DNA of 64,000 bases, taken from positions 62,001 to 126,000 of the forward strand of contig NZ_FREZ01000001.1 in NCBI RefSeq assembly GCF_900143525.1. Direction: 5' to 3'. The number at the start of each line of letters is the position of its first letter. The stretch's first letter is position 1. The notes beneath the pieces were generated by a model. That model worked only from the letters and a program-made list of their open reading frames with translations, made no database searches and was not told where the DNA came from. The position numbers were made by a program, and so were the translations under genes. Of this stretch, positions 45,372 to 54,092 are shown piece by piece. This stretch comes from Ruegeria sp. Alg231-54. Lineage in GTDB: Bacteria > Pseudomonadota > Alphaproteobacteria > Rhodobacterales > Rhodobacteraceae.

Positions 45372-45437
45372 GTGCGCGGCTCTTGTTGCGCCCGGCGGAA
45401 CATGGTTTGAAACCAGCAAAACCGACCGGAGGCGCCC

Positions 45438-46280
45438 ATGAACGACCAAGCCCTGAACCGTATCGCTGACGCCTTGGAACGCATGGCACCGGCCCCATTG
45501 GCCGCGCCCGACTTCACAGCAGCCCCGGCTTTTGTCTGGCAAGTCGAGCCGGACCGGCTGGAGCCGGTCAAACAGGTCAACCGTGTCGATCTGGACCTGC
45601 TGGTGGGCATCAACCGCTCACGCGATACGTTGCTGGACAACACGCGCCGCTTTGCGGCCGGGTACAAGGCCAACAACGCGCTGTTGTGGGGCGCACGGGG
45701 CATGGGCAAATCCAGCCTCGTGAAAGCTGTCCACGGTACGTTGCAGGCGGAATTTCCTGACCTCAAACTGGTCGAACTCCAGCGCGAAGATATGGGCTCG
45801 GTCGCGCGCCTTCTCAACCATCTACGCGCCGCTCCGCACCGGTTCATCCTTTTCTGTGATGACTTGTCCTTCAGCCACGATGACCAGCATTACAAGTCCC
45901 TCAAGGCGGTGCTGGACGGAGGCATCGAGGGCCGCCCCGAAAACGTTGTTTTCTACGCGACGTCGAACCGCCGTCACCTGATGCCGCGGGACATGATTGA
46001 AAACGAACGCTCCAGCGCGATCAATCCGTCAGAGGCGGTCGAGGAAAAAGTCTCGCTCTCTGACCGGTTCGGCCTGTGGCTGGGCTTCCACCCCTGCGAT
46101 CAGGATGAATATCTTGCGATGATCGATCGGTATTGCGCGGCTCATGGTGTGTCCGTCGACGCCGATATCCTGCGCGCCGAGGCCATCGAATGGCAAGCCA
46201 CCCGGGGCGGACGCTCGGGTCGCGTGGCATGGCAGTTCTTTGTCGATCTGGCTGGGCGCAACGGCGTACATATCGCGTAG
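45438..46280 (+). CDS. DUF815 AAA-type ATPase
   Basis: 280-residue ATPase of the DUF815 family. Walker A is in LLWGARGMGKSSLVKAV (about residues 82-98), Walker B in FILFCDDLSF, and SDRFGLWLGFHPCDQDEYL is a family block near the sensor region. ATG 45438 has GGAGG upstream. Its role is unknown; in related genomes it is commonly found near tat, surE and secDF genes. Confidence 0.9.
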   Translation: MNDQALNRIADALERMAPAPLAAPDFTAAPAFVWQVEPDRLEPVKQVNRVDLDLLVGINRSRDTLLDNTRRFAAGYKANNALLWGARGMGKSSLVKAVHGTLQAEFPDLKLVELQREDMGSVARLLNHLRAAPHRFILFCDDLSFSHDDQHYKSLKAVLDGGIEGRPENVVFYATSNRRHLMPRDMIENERSSAINPSEAVEEKVSLSDRFGLWLGFHPCDQDEYLAMIDRYCAAHGVSVDADILRAEAIEWQATRGGRSGRVAWQFFVDLAGRNGVHIA

Positions 46281-46288
46281 ACCGCCCG

Positions 46289-46320
46289 CTACATCTGGCC
46301 AAAGTATCCCCACCGGAGGC
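46289..46320 (-). repeat. Dispersed roseobacter-type intergenic repeat, copy C
   Basis: On the minus strand it reads GCCTCCGGTGGGGATACTTT, then GGCCAGATGTAG, between the convergent ends of the DUF815 ATPase and the SDR gene. Same core as copies at 12017-12049 and 22404-22435. Confidence 0.72.
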
Positions 46321-46339
46321 ATGGCCTAAAGGGCTATTC

Positions 46340-46984
46340 CTACAATAGCGTCAGAATTCGGGCCGCCTCATCCGCAGGGCTGGTCAACACATCGCGGTCT
46401 TCGCCGGGGTGGAACCGAGCGCGCACAGCCGTGGGCATTGGCGCGGGTTCCATGATCGACACGCGCGGACCCGTGCGTTCTGTCTCCACCGCCCAGCTGC
46501 GGGCAAGCGCCAATTGCGCGGCCTTAGTTGCTCCATAGATGCCATAGAACTTCTCACCCGCTTTGGGATCGTCAAAAAACACCGCATGGCCGCTGTCGCC
46601 CAACAGGGGCGCGATATACGGGATCAGAACCGACGTGGCTGTCGCGTTGATGTTGACCGCCTTCGTCCATTCCTTGGGGTCCACGAAATGCACAGGCGTC
46701 AGGGCCGAGGTGTGGACTGCAGTGTGCATCCACAGATCAACTTTGCCCCATCGGTCATGGATTCCCCGGCACAGGGTCGCCATGGCGTTCGGGTCCGCGA
46801 TGTCCATCGGCGCAAGCGTGGCCGCGCCACCTTTGGCTTTGATCCGGTCGTCTAACTCTTCCAGCCCACCAGTGGTGCGGGCAACGGCGACGATGTGATA
46901 CTCGGGTGCCAGAGCTTCGGCCAGGGCAGCACCCAAACCGCGCGAGGCCCCGGTGATGAGGGCAATTTTGGTCTGATCGGTCAT
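46340..46984 (-). CDS. SDR-family oxidoreductase
   Basis: 214-residue short-chain dehydrogenase. NAD(P) motif TGASRGLGAALAEAL is intact and YGATKAAQ supplies Tyr and Lys. The usual NNAG is replaced by HTAVHTS and the Ser position by Asp (FFDDPKAG), so activity is uncertain. Short for the family because the C-terminal substrate loop is brief. The function is unknown. Confidence 0.86.
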   Translation of the reverse strand: MTDQTKIALITGASRGLGAALAEALAPEYHIVAVARTTGGLEELDDRIKAKGGAATLAPMDIADPNAMATLCRGIHDRWGKVDLWMHTAVHTSALTPVHFVDPKEWTKAVNINATATSVLIPYIAPLLGDSGHAVFFDDPKAGEKFYGIYGATKAAQLALARSWAVETERTGPRVSIMEPAPMPTAVRARFHPGEDRDVLTSPADEAARILTLL

Positions 46985-47025
46985 AAGGGCGGTTTGAACC
47001 CATGCGCGCAGGGCGTCAAGGCAGA

Positions 47026-47274
47026 TTAACTTCCGGGGATGACGATCCGCTTGGTCTGGCCGCTTTGTCGCAGCATGACGCCTTCGTCATCAATGGCAAT
47101 CACTGTGCCCGAGGACACCCGACTACCGGGCTTGACCTCTTTGACCCGGCCTGACGACAGGCGCACCAACGCACGCATGTCAGCTTTTGGACCAAAGACT
47201 CCCAGCACAGAGACTGAGTTCTTCTTTAGCGCGCCCGTCTGTGTGGCCGCGTTTTTGACGTTGGCGTTTGACAT
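47026..47274 (-). CDS. Small conserved beta-rich protein, 82 residues
   Basis: It reads MSNANVKNAATQTGALKKNS then a compact beta domain VLGVFGPKADMRALVRLSSG, RVKEVKPGSRVSSGTVIAID, resembling the PilP/GspC-type small beta sandwich. I recall close relatives in other roseobacters without assigned function. ATG 47274 is preferred over 47292 because it starts the conserved segment. Alone on the minus strand upstream of the SDR gene (42 bases). Confidence 0.75.
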   Translation of the reverse strand: MSNANVKNAATQTGALKKNSVSVLGVFGPKADMRALVRLSSGRVKEVKPGSRVSSGTVIAIDDEGVMLRQSGQTKRIVIPGS

Positions 47275-47480
47275 GATTTCCGGCCTGGCCACGTTGGCCT
47301 GACCCCTTGTTTTATGAGTGGTTCGGCAAATGCGCTATCAAACGAAGGACAGGAACTAAAGAGGCGGGGATTGCGCGATAGCGCGGCTGAATAGCTGCGT
47401 CGCCGAAGTTCCTGCAATTGCGGTTTCTTCATCGAAAAGTTGTGCGCGAAAACCAACCGATCAGGCGTGGCCCATACGTG

Positions 47481-47512
47481 AAAAGGCCCGCATCGCAATT
47501 GCGAAACGGGCC
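47481..47512 (-). terminator. Intrinsic terminator of purF
   Basis: GGCCCG (47485-47490) pairs with CGGGCC (47507-47512), with an inner stem TCGCAA/TTGCGA, and AAAA at 47481-47484 gives a T-run on the minus strand. It lies 31 bases beyond the purF stop. Confidence 0.85.
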
Positions 47513-47542
47513 ATCACTGCAATCTGATTCGGGGGCGTATTC

Positions 47543-49066
47543 TTAGCCGGACGCCAGTTTGGCCGCATTCCAGGACCCGCCGGGCACCTGCATGTCCTGC
47601 TTTTTCTTGCTGACCCGGCTGCTGTTTTCGAGGCTGTCCAGATAGTCTTCGCTGACGCTGCCGGTGATGTAGTTACCGTCAAAGCACGAGCAATCGAAGG
47701 ATTCGATATCCGGGTTACCTTCCTTGGCGGACCAAATCAGGTCATCGAGATCCTGATAGAAAAGGGCGTCTGCGCCCAGCTCCTGCCGGATATCCTCAAT
47801 GTTCTTACCGTTTGCGATCAACTCATGTTTGGTGGGCATGTCGATTCCGTAGACGTTGGGGAATTTCACCGGTGGCGAGGCGCTGGCGATGAAGACCTTC
47901 TTGGCCCCGGCTTCGCGGCACATCTGAACGATTTTTTTGATCGTGTTGCCGCGCACGATGGAATCGTCGATCAGCAAAACGTTGTGGCCTTTGAACTCCA
48001 ACGGAACAGCGTTCAGCTTGCGGCGCACGGATTTCTGCCGCTCTTCCTGACCGGGCATGATGAATGTGCGGCCTACATAGCGGTTCTTGACCAGACCCTC
48101 ACGGTAAGGAATGCCCGTTGCTTTCGCGACCTCAAGCGCCACAGGGCGCGCGCTGTCCGGCACAGGAATGATGCGGTCGATCTCAAGGCCCGCAGCCTCA
48201 ATCTGGCGCGCCAACGTCTGGCCCATACGCATCTGGGTTTTGTAGACCGAAACACCATCCAACAGCGAATCCGGACGGGCCAGGTAGACGTATTCAAAGA
48301 TACAGGGGGTAAGTTGGCCTTCAACCGCCTGGAACGTGTGCATGTTACCGTCGAGGTCAATCAGGATGGCCTCACCCGGTTTCACATCGCGCAGCTTTTC
48401 AAATCCGTTGATACCGAAGGCGACATCCTCGGACGCAAAGGCATAGTCGTCGCCGTCCCCATCCACATCGCGCTTGGCAACCGACAGGGGGCGAATGCCG
48501 TAGGGATCGCGGAACGCCAGCATACCAACGCCGGCCACCAGACAGATCACTGAATAGGCACCCTGAACGCGTTCCATCGTCATCTTCACACCGGCAAAGA
48601 TGTTGCGGATCGGTTCGGCGTTGCCATTGACCTTGATCGCGTCGGCCACTTTGTCCGCCAGAACATTCAGCATAATCTCGGAATCCGACGTGGTGCGCAG
48701 GTGGCGGCTGTATTTGGCGGTAACTTTCTCGCGCTGCTCGGCGGTGTTGGTGATGTTGCCGTTATGGACCAGATAGATGCCATAGGGCGCGTTGACGAAG
48801 AACGGCTGCGCCTCAGCCGCGCTAAGCGATCCGGCCGTAGGATAGCGCACATGCCCCATACCGACCTGTCCCAGCAGGGTCTCGGCGTCACTGGCGTTAA
48901 AGACGTCTTTGACCAACCCGTTGGCTTTCTTCTCACGGAAGAATTCGCCGGTATAGGTCACAATCCCCGAGGCATCCTGACCCCGGTGCTGCAACATCAG
49001 CAGCCCGTCATAGATTTCCGCAAAGACATCATGTGTCCTGCTTGCGATCCCTAAAATGCCACACAT
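47543..49066 (-). CDS. purF: Amidophosphoribosyltransferase
   Basis: 507-residue first enzyme of purine synthesis, transferring the glutamine amide to PRPP. Catalytic Cys2 follows Met directly (MCGILGIAS), and LQHRGQDASGI, the PRPP loop IDDSIVRGNTIKKIV and the Fe-S type Cys positions (TPCIFEYVY, FDCSCFDG) are visible. This is the B. subtilis-like Fe-S form, without propeptide. GGAG lies seven bases before the start. In many relatives cvpA is directly upstream; here an insertion of about 1.5 kb separates them. Confidence 0.97.
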   Translation of the reverse strand: MCGILGIASRTHDVFAEIYDGLLMLQHRGQDASGIVTYTGEFFREKKANGLVKDVFNASDAETLLGQVGMGHVRYPTAGSLSAAEAQPFFVNAPYGIYLVHNGNITNTAEQREKVTAKYSRHLRTTSDSEIMLNVLADKVADAIKVNGNAEPIRNIFAGVKMTMERVQGAYSVICLVAGVGMLAFRDPYGIRPLSVAKRDVDGDGDDYAFASEDVAFGINGFEKLRDVKPGEAILIDLDGNMHTFQAVEGQLTPCIFEYVYLARPDSLLDGVSVYKTQMRMGQTLARQIEAAGLEIDRIIPVPDSARPVALEVAKATGIPYREGLVKNRYVGRTFIMPGQEERQKSVRRKLNAVPLEFKGHNVLLIDDSIVRGNTIKKIVQMCREAGAKKVFIASASPPVKFPNVYGIDMPTKHELIANGKNIEDIRQELGADALFYQDLDDLIWSAKEGNPDIESFDCSCFDGNYITGSVSEDYLDSLENSSRVSKKKQDMQVPGGSWNAAKLASG

Positions 49067-49102
49067 GTACGGGCTCCAATTTCCATGACGTGTTTATGTT
49101 GA

Positions 49103-49243
49103 TTAGGTGTGCGGGTCGGACCGTCTGGACCGCGGCATCTGTACGCATTGTCGCCCGGTCGGTTGGCGGCGCACACACGCCAGCGTCGTAAGGGCAAGCG
49201 CGTAATAAAACAGATACAGCAAGATCGGCAGCTCCGATTCCAT
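49103..49243 (-). CDS. Possible 46-residue membrane peptide upstream of purF
   Basis: ATG 49243 opens a 46-codon frame with an N-terminal hydrophobic helix (ELPILLYLFYYALALTTLAC) and a basic tail. It lies 36 bases before purF on the same strand. Could be a small membrane protein or a chance frame; no strong ribosome site is seen. Confidence 0.3.
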   Translation of the reverse strand: MESELPILLYLFYYALALTTLACVRRQPTGRQCVQMPRSRRSDPHT

Positions 49244-49426
49244 GTCAGTTCGCCACTCACATAATGCCTAAGCGCGCCTGTGTCATCAAAGGATCACATT
49301 CGCGATTTGACGCATGCGGATTTTGCCGAAAACAACATGAAAAGGTGGCAGGGACCGTAGGCTTGTGCTGTCATGGTCGACATAGTGAGTTTTTGACAAT
49401 GACAAAGGTTCGATCGGGTAATCGCC

Positions 49427-49648
49427 ATGTGGCAGCACAAACAAGGAAACAAAAAAGAAGAGCCGGTAAAGCGCCGGTGTCACCGATGCAGGGGCATGGG
49501 GCGGGCACCCTGTCAGATCTGTAATGGATCGGGGGAGGTTATCAAAAGCCGCGACATTCACGGGAAGCCAATTTTCAACCGTTGTGACGGCTGTTTTGGT
49601 TTGAAGATGATCAGATGCACCGTTTGTGCAGGTGAAGGGTTCGTCTGA
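49427..49648 (+). CDS. Orphan DnaJ-type zinc-finger protein, 73 residues
   Basis: Four Cys-x-x-Cys-type repeats: CHRCRGMG, CQICNGSG, CDGCFGLK and CTVCAGEG, the arrangement of the DnaJ central cysteine-rich domain, which binds two zinc ions. No J domain or substrate domain is attached. The leader (residues 1-15) is basic and Gln-rich. In AT-richer DNA than its neighbours. Possible roles are redox or folding help for a specific partner, perhaps the secreted protein that follows; this is inference. Confidence 0.75.
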   Translation: MWQHKQGNKKEEPVKRRCHRCRGMGRAPCQICNGSGEVIKSRDIHGKPIFNRCDGCFGLKMIRCTVCAGEGFV

Positions 49649-49961
49649 GCCTGAAGACTTCCTAAGCAAAAAAAACCGGCTGTGGCTGCGAACCAGTACC
49701 CTTTTTTGTCGAAACGAGATCTCGAAAACTCTTGAGCTAATTGTTTTTGTTCTGGGCTCTGGCAAGCGGATATCCGGTGACACTGGTCAAGCGTCCGGAA
49801 TGGGACCGGATTAGACGTGAGACCCTTCCACAGTGCGCCATCAGCGTCAGTTTTTGGCGGTTTTGTGGCATTATGATACAATTGTAGCGTTGAGACTTTC
49901 TGGTAGCTCAACGGGGAAAGTAGTTATTTTAATCTCGGATTTGTCGAAAAGGATGTGTTTC
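49649..49961. other. Intergenic region without clear gene
   Basis: 313 bases between the zinc-finger gene and the secreted-protein gene. Markedly AT-rich relative to the window. Reading frames here are short or shadows. Part is probably promoter for the gene at 49962 (AT-rich TAGTTATTTTAATC near 49921). Confidence 0.5.
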
Positions 49962-50381
49962 ATGTCTTACGGACTTTGTAATTTTGAACTCAAAAGTGTG
50001 CGTTCAATTCTGGGCATAGCAGTCATTGCAGCAGGCTTTGGAGCCATGACGTCGACAACAGCGTTTGCGCAGGTGTTCATGACTCAGGAAGAACTTCTTG
50101 CCACAATACTTGGTGGCCAGTTGTCTGGCGTCTCTAACAATGACGGAAAGACGCCGTGGGTTCAGGCATACAGCAAGGCAACAAGCAAGAAGAACGGCAA
50201 ACTCAACGGGCTTTGGGACGGTAAGGACAAATACACGGGGGACTGGTTCGTCAAGGACGATCAGTGGTGTGAGAAAGGGAATTGGGGGCAAAAGTGCTGG
50301 AGCGTCGAACGTATCGGCGCAAACGAGTTTCGGATCTACGAAAACGGACAACCGAAAAAGAACACTTGGAAACTCAAGTAG
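49962..50381 (+). CDS. Secreted protein of unknown function, 139 residues
   Basis: Signal peptide up to TTAFAQ (about residue 36, AxA site), then a small domain with LNGLWDGKDKYTGDWFVKDD and WCEKGNWGQKCWSVERIG, two Cys likely disulfide-bonded, and many Trp. The pattern resembles secreted proteins of the DUF995-like kind but I am not sure. ATG 49962 with AAGG nine bases upstream; a closer ATG at 49953 has no proper spacing. The AT-richer composition and position between cvpA and purF suggest acquisition. Confidence 0.7.
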   Translation: MSYGLCNFELKSVRSILGIAVIAAGFGAMTSTTAFAQVFMTQEELLATILGGQLSGVSNNDGKTPWVQAYSKATSKKNGKLNGLWDGKDKYTGDWFVKDDQWCEKGNWGQKCWSVERIGANEFRIYENGQPKKNTWKLK

Positions 50382-50521
50382 AAGTGCGTTTTTTAGGAGG
50401 GCTTTGATCGGGATATGTGGGTTTTTTTGAAGACCCGGCAAGACACCAAAGAAGTTCTTGATGACAACCGTTCAGCGAAAGATCTTCCAGACAATTACAA
50501 AAGCACGGGCACAAACGAATA

Positions 50522-50547
50522 CGAGCCGCCGGCAACGCGGCGGCTCG
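50522..50547. terminator. Hairpin between secreted-protein gene and cvpA
   Basis: CGAGCCGCCG (50522-50531) pairs with CGGCGGCTCG (50538-50547) around GCAACG. Only a short T-run (TTT) follows on the plus strand. It lies downstream of the convergent 3' ends of the gene at 49962 and of cvpA, so it may end both. Confidence 0.7.
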
Positions 50548-50587
50548 TTTCAACAATTGCAGCATGGGTCGGACCCGTGCCAGGCAT

Positions 50588-51187
50588 TTATTCCGTAGTC
50601 GCAGGGGCCGTCAGATCCTCGGCCGGTGCAGAACCTTCCGCGCAGCTGGCGACCAGTTCTTCATATTGGCGGGTGACCCAGCCAAGAGCCGCTTCGGGGT
50701 TCTGTTCTTCGATCTTGTCGCTGAACTGCTCGAACACCTTGGCCGAGCGGCTTTCGTCCACGATCGTATAGGACTGACCAGTCATTACCGTATCATAGAC
50801 AAAGAATGCGATGGCAACCAACAGGATGCCGCGGGCGATGCCGAAGAAGAAACCAAGTGCCTGATCCAGACCGCCCAAAGCAGATCGCTGGACGATCGAA
50901 GAAAACAGGGGCGTAAAGATGCTGACAATAATAAGTGCAACTGCGAACACCGCAGCAAAGCCCGTGATGACCGACAATTCGCAGCTGTCGCGCAGGAAAT
51001 CCCCAACAACCGGGATCTCTTTGACCAGTGGCACTGCTTGGGGCGCAAAGATAAAGGCCAGCACTGCGGCTGCGACCCAGCCTGCGATGGCCAGAACCTC
51101 ACGTAAGAAGCCGCGCGAATAGGCAAGAATGCCTGAAACGACGACGATCAGGGCAACGACCCCGTCAATTATTGTAAAACCTTCCAT
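50588..51187 (-). CDS. cvpA: CvpA-family membrane protein
   Basis: 199-residue inner membrane protein with four predicted helices in the first 150 residues (VALIVVVSGILAYSRGFLRE, IAGWVAAAVLAFIFAPQ, ITGFAAVFAVALIIVSI, FGIARGILLVAIAFFV). Known relatives are needed for colicin V production and, in E. coli, lie next to purF. Its C-terminal cytosolic part is acidic. 39 bases downstream of radA. Confidence 0.93.
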   Translation of the reverse strand: MEGFTIIDGVVALIVVVSGILAYSRGFLREVLAIAGWVAAAVLAFIFAPQAVPLVKEIPVVGDFLRDSCELSVITGFAAVFAVALIIVSIFTPLFSSIVQRSALGGLDQALGFFFGIARGILLVAIAFFVYDTVMTGQSYTIVDESRSAKVFEQFSDKIEEQNPEAALGWVTRQYEELVASCAEGSAPAEDLTAPATTE

Positions 51188-51226
51188 GGCCCTCGCCTGT
51201 TTTTTTCTGCCCCTCAGGGGGCGACT

Positions 51227-52588
51227 TTAACCTGCTCCGAAGGTTTCGCCAACAAACCCAACCAAATCAGAGGGTCGGGTGAGTGTCAGACCTGCCACAG
51301 TACCGGTTTTGCCGCCCGCCGGAGCGATTGCCGATGTGAAACCAAGTTTTTGGGCTTCTTTCAACCTGTTTTCGGTCTGCGGGGCCGGTCTAAGTGCCCC
51401 AGATAACGAGATTTCTCCGAAAACAACGGTATCTGCAGGCAGGGCTGTGTCTTCTCGGGCACTCAACAGGGCTGCTGCAACGGCCAGATCTGCGGCGGGT
51501 TCACCAATTTTCAATCCGCCAGCGACATTGAGGTACACATCGAGACCTGCAAAAGGGATGCCGCAGCGTGCTTCGAGCACGGCGAGGATCATTGCCAACC
51601 TCCCACTGTCCCAACCGACAACGGTCCGGCGTGGTTGTGAATGTGGGGACGGGGCCACAAGCGCTTGTAATTCAACCAAAACGGGGCGTGTGCCTTCGAT
51701 CCCGGCAAACACGGCCGATCCGGGGCTTGGTTTGCCGCGCTCGGACAGAAACAAGGCCGAAGGGTTGGTCACCTGTGCCAGCCCTTTGCCAGTCATTTCG
51801 AACACGCCAATCTCGTCGGCAGGACCAAAGCGGTTCTTGACCGCCCGCAGGATGCGGAACTGATGGCCGCGCTCGCCTTCGAAGTATAGGACTGTGTCGA
51901 CCATATGTTCGACCACGCGGGGACCTGCGATTTGGCCTTCTTTGGTGACGTGGCCGACCATGATGATTGAAACACCGTGTCGTTTCGCAAACGTGGTCAA
52001 TTCATGCGCCGCGGCACGGACTTGTGACACCGAGCCCGGTGCGCTGTCCACATTGTCGGCCCACATAGTCTGAATCGAGTCGATGATGGCCAGACCGGGT
52101 TTCTCTGCCTCAAGCGTCGTCAGAATGTTCCGCAGGTTGGTTTCGGCGGCCAGTTGGACCGGTGCGTCCTCTAGCCCCAGACGGCGCGCGCGCATGCGCA
52201 CCTGAGCGCTGGCTTCTTCGCCAGACACGTAAATCGTCTTGACGCCAGCACGTGCAAACCGCGCTGCGGCCTGTAACAGCAACGTCGACTTGCCTATACC
52301 TGGATCGCCCCCAACCAGCAGGGCCGAGGCCGGGACCAGACCGCCACCCAAAACGCGGTCCAGCTCTTCTACGCCACACAAGGTGCGCGGCGGCGGTGTT
52401 TCCTCGGTCGACAAGTCCGTGAGTGTAATGGACTGGCCACGTTTGCCGCCGAGGGATTTCTTTGCCGGGCCAGCCGAAAGAGGCACGTCTTGCGTGATTG
52501 TGTTCCATTCACCGCAGCCGTCGCACCGACCGGACCACCGGGAATGCGTTGCGCCACAGGCCGAGCAGGAGAAAGTTGTCTTTGCCAT
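51227..52588 (-). CDS. radA: DNA repair protein RadA
   Basis: 453-residue RecA-like branch-migration ATPase. C4 zinc finger (CSACGATHSRWSGRCDGCGE), Walker A GGDPGIGKSTLL, RadA motif KNRFG (VKNRFGPADEIG) and a C-terminal Lon-like domain (LDVYLNVAGG...). ATG 52588 follows CCAAGG. The frame to 52642 is rejected because the zinc finger begins at the fourth residue from this ATG. Confidence 0.97.
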   Translation of the reverse strand: MAKTTFSCSACGATHSRWSGRCDGCGEWNTITQDVPLSAGPAKKSLGGKRGQSITLTDLSTEETPPPRTLCGVEELDRVLGGGLVPASALLVGGDPGIGKSTLLLQAAARFARAGVKTIYVSGEEASAQVRMRARRLGLEDAPVQLAAETNLRNILTTLEAEKPGLAIIDSIQTMWADNVDSAPGSVSQVRAAAHELTTFAKRHGVSIIMVGHVTKEGQIAGPRVVEHMVDTVLYFEGERGHQFRILRAVKNRFGPADEIGVFEMTGKGLAQVTNPSALFLSERGKPSPGSAVFAGIEGTRPVLVELQALVAPSPHSQPRRTVVGWDSGRLAMILAVLEARCGIPFAGLDVYLNVAGGLKIGEPAADLAVAAALLSAREDTALPADTVVFGEISLSGALRPAPQTENRLKEAQKLGFTSAIAPAGGKTGTVAGLTLTRPSDLVGFVGETFGAG

Positions 52589-52708
52589 TCGGCCTTGGTG
52601 CCCGAGCGCGGGCCGTTCTTCAAGCCCTAGCAGGGCTTTCATCTCTGCCGATGGCGCGCCGCGTCCTCAGGCCCGATGGGCCATCGTTCCCGGCGGGCGC
52701 TGTCGCGC

Positions 52709-53491
52709 CTATTCGGCGGCGCGGGGCGGCGACATTGCTATGACGCTCGATTTCTTGGGATCGCGGTCGTCGACGGGCGATTGAAGCTGTGCCGACAATT
52801 CGGGCAGCAGTTCAAACAGTTCGTCCCGCAAACGCGCCAGCTGCGATTTGGCAATGGATTCTTCCATCTCGATATCGTGGGTCCATTGGCGCAGCTCATG
52901 CTGGATGACCTGCGCTTCTTCGATCCGCTTCTGGAACGTTTCGATCTCTTCCTGACGTTGCTGCAAGAACGTGCGGGCGCGGCTGACACGTGCATCGCCA
53001 TAGGTTTCTGCCAGCTCTTGGCTGATATGGCTCATCTGTGCGGCCAGCTCCAGGATTTCGGGTTCGAGTGATTGCAGGTCGGGGTGGTGGCGCAGGAAGG
53101 CCATCCTTTCCTTAACTGCGTCGAATTCCGAGGACAGCAGAAACGTTTCGCCGCGATCCGCTGAATGAGCCAAGTGGTAGGCCTGAGCCACGTCATACAT
53201 GTTCAATGAGAACTTACGATGTGACGTTTCAAGCGCCATCATCCGGGCATTAGCGGGCAGATAGAACGCCAGCATGAGAATCAGCACGGTCAGGCCGATC
53301 TGGATATACATGCCCGCGTCCATAGCCGGATCGTTGCCAAAACCGGCCTGCATGGACAGCCAGGGCAGTACCCCCAAGGCGGATAAAAGACAGGCACCGA
53401 CCAGGAACAATGCCGCAGTGCAAATGAGGAAAAAAGTCAGTCGTAAAAAGGCATTCTGAAATTGCAATGTGATGTTGTGGAGGGCAGTCAT
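52709..53491 (-). CDS. Membrane protein with coiled coil, near radA
   Basis: 260-residue protein with two or three hydrophobic segments (FFLICTAALFLVGACLLSAL, IQIGLTVLILMLAFYLPA), then a long helical/coiled-coil region (RARTFLQQRQEEIETFQKRI, residues about 125-230). Related proteins in Rhodobacteraceae are often named DNA repair protein only because they sit beside radA. No functional motif is seen. ATG 53491 has GGAG ten bases upstream. Confidence 0.78.
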   Translation of the reverse strand: MTALHNITLQFQNAFLRLTFFLICTAALFLVGACLLSALGVLPWLSMQAGFGNDPAMDAGMYIQIGLTVLILMLAFYLPANARMMALETSHRKFSLNMYDVAQAYHLAHSADRGETFLLSSEFDAVKERMAFLRHHPDLQSLEPEILELAAQMSHISQELAETYGDARVSRARTFLQQRQEEIETFQKRIEEAQVIQHELRQWTHDIEMEESIAKSQLARLRDELFELLPELSAQLQSPVDDRDPKKSSVIAMSPPRAAE

Positions 53492-53638
53492 CTTAGACGA
53501 ACTCCTTTTGAAACCGGAACACACCAGCCCAAAGCGGGGAACATCTAACACACACAGAATGATCCGCTCAGGACCGAAACTACAAAAATTCTCTGCTCGA
53601 AATATAAAGATGATACTCAGATAAGCGTTTTCAATCAA

Positions 53639-54088
53639 TTACGTCTGAGGATTTCGTGATCTGCGTGTCATTTCGGTAATGTGGCCCAATGCAAGCGAGG
53701 CCAGAATGCACGCCGTAAACAGGTAAAGACCCCACGCGGTTTCGATGGTGGCGTAAGAGATACCCTTGGCCAGCGTGATGTAAAGCGCGATGAGGAAAAT
53801 GTCGGCCATAGCCAGTTTCCCGAGGATGTTGAGTGCGGGTTGGACGCGTGGGTCCAGCATGTCCCATTGGATCAGGGCGGTACCGATTGTTTTGATATAG
53901 GGCGCAAACAGGGCGAAGATGGTGACGATCAGTGCAAGAAAGACGTCTGATTTCCACAGCGACTGCAGGCCGGTGATGACGCTGATCTCGCTGAGGCCGA
54001 AGATCGGCAGGAACCCCGCGCGCATCAGTGGGGCGAACCACGCGATGGGGTAGAGGATCAGGAGCGAGAGGGTAGCGAGGCGTAGCAT
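53639..54088 (-). CDS. Paraquat-inducible protein A family membrane protein
   Basis: 149-residue protein of the PqiA family (single PqiA half) with about four helices: LATLSLLILYPIAWFAPLM, DVFLALIVTIFALFAPYIKT, LAMADIFLIALYITLAKGIS and LYLFTACILASLALGHI. PqiA proteins belong to the lipid-transport systems with MCE proteins. ATG 54088 chosen, five bases after the end of the preceding gene; TTG 54127 would overlap it. Confidence 0.85.
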   Translation of the reverse strand: MLRLATLSLLILYPIAWFAPLMRAGFLPIFGLSEISVITGLQSLWKSDVFLALIVTIFALFAPYIKTIGTALIQWDMLDPRVQPALNILGKLAMADIFLIALYITLAKGISYATIETAWGLYLFTACILASLALGHITEMTRRSRNPQT

Positions 54089-54092
54089 GGCT

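Noticed and set aside
50415..50771. 118-codon plus-strand frame after the secreted-protein gene
   Set aside because: It crosses a terminator hairpin and runs antisense into cvpA; no ribosome site or domain.
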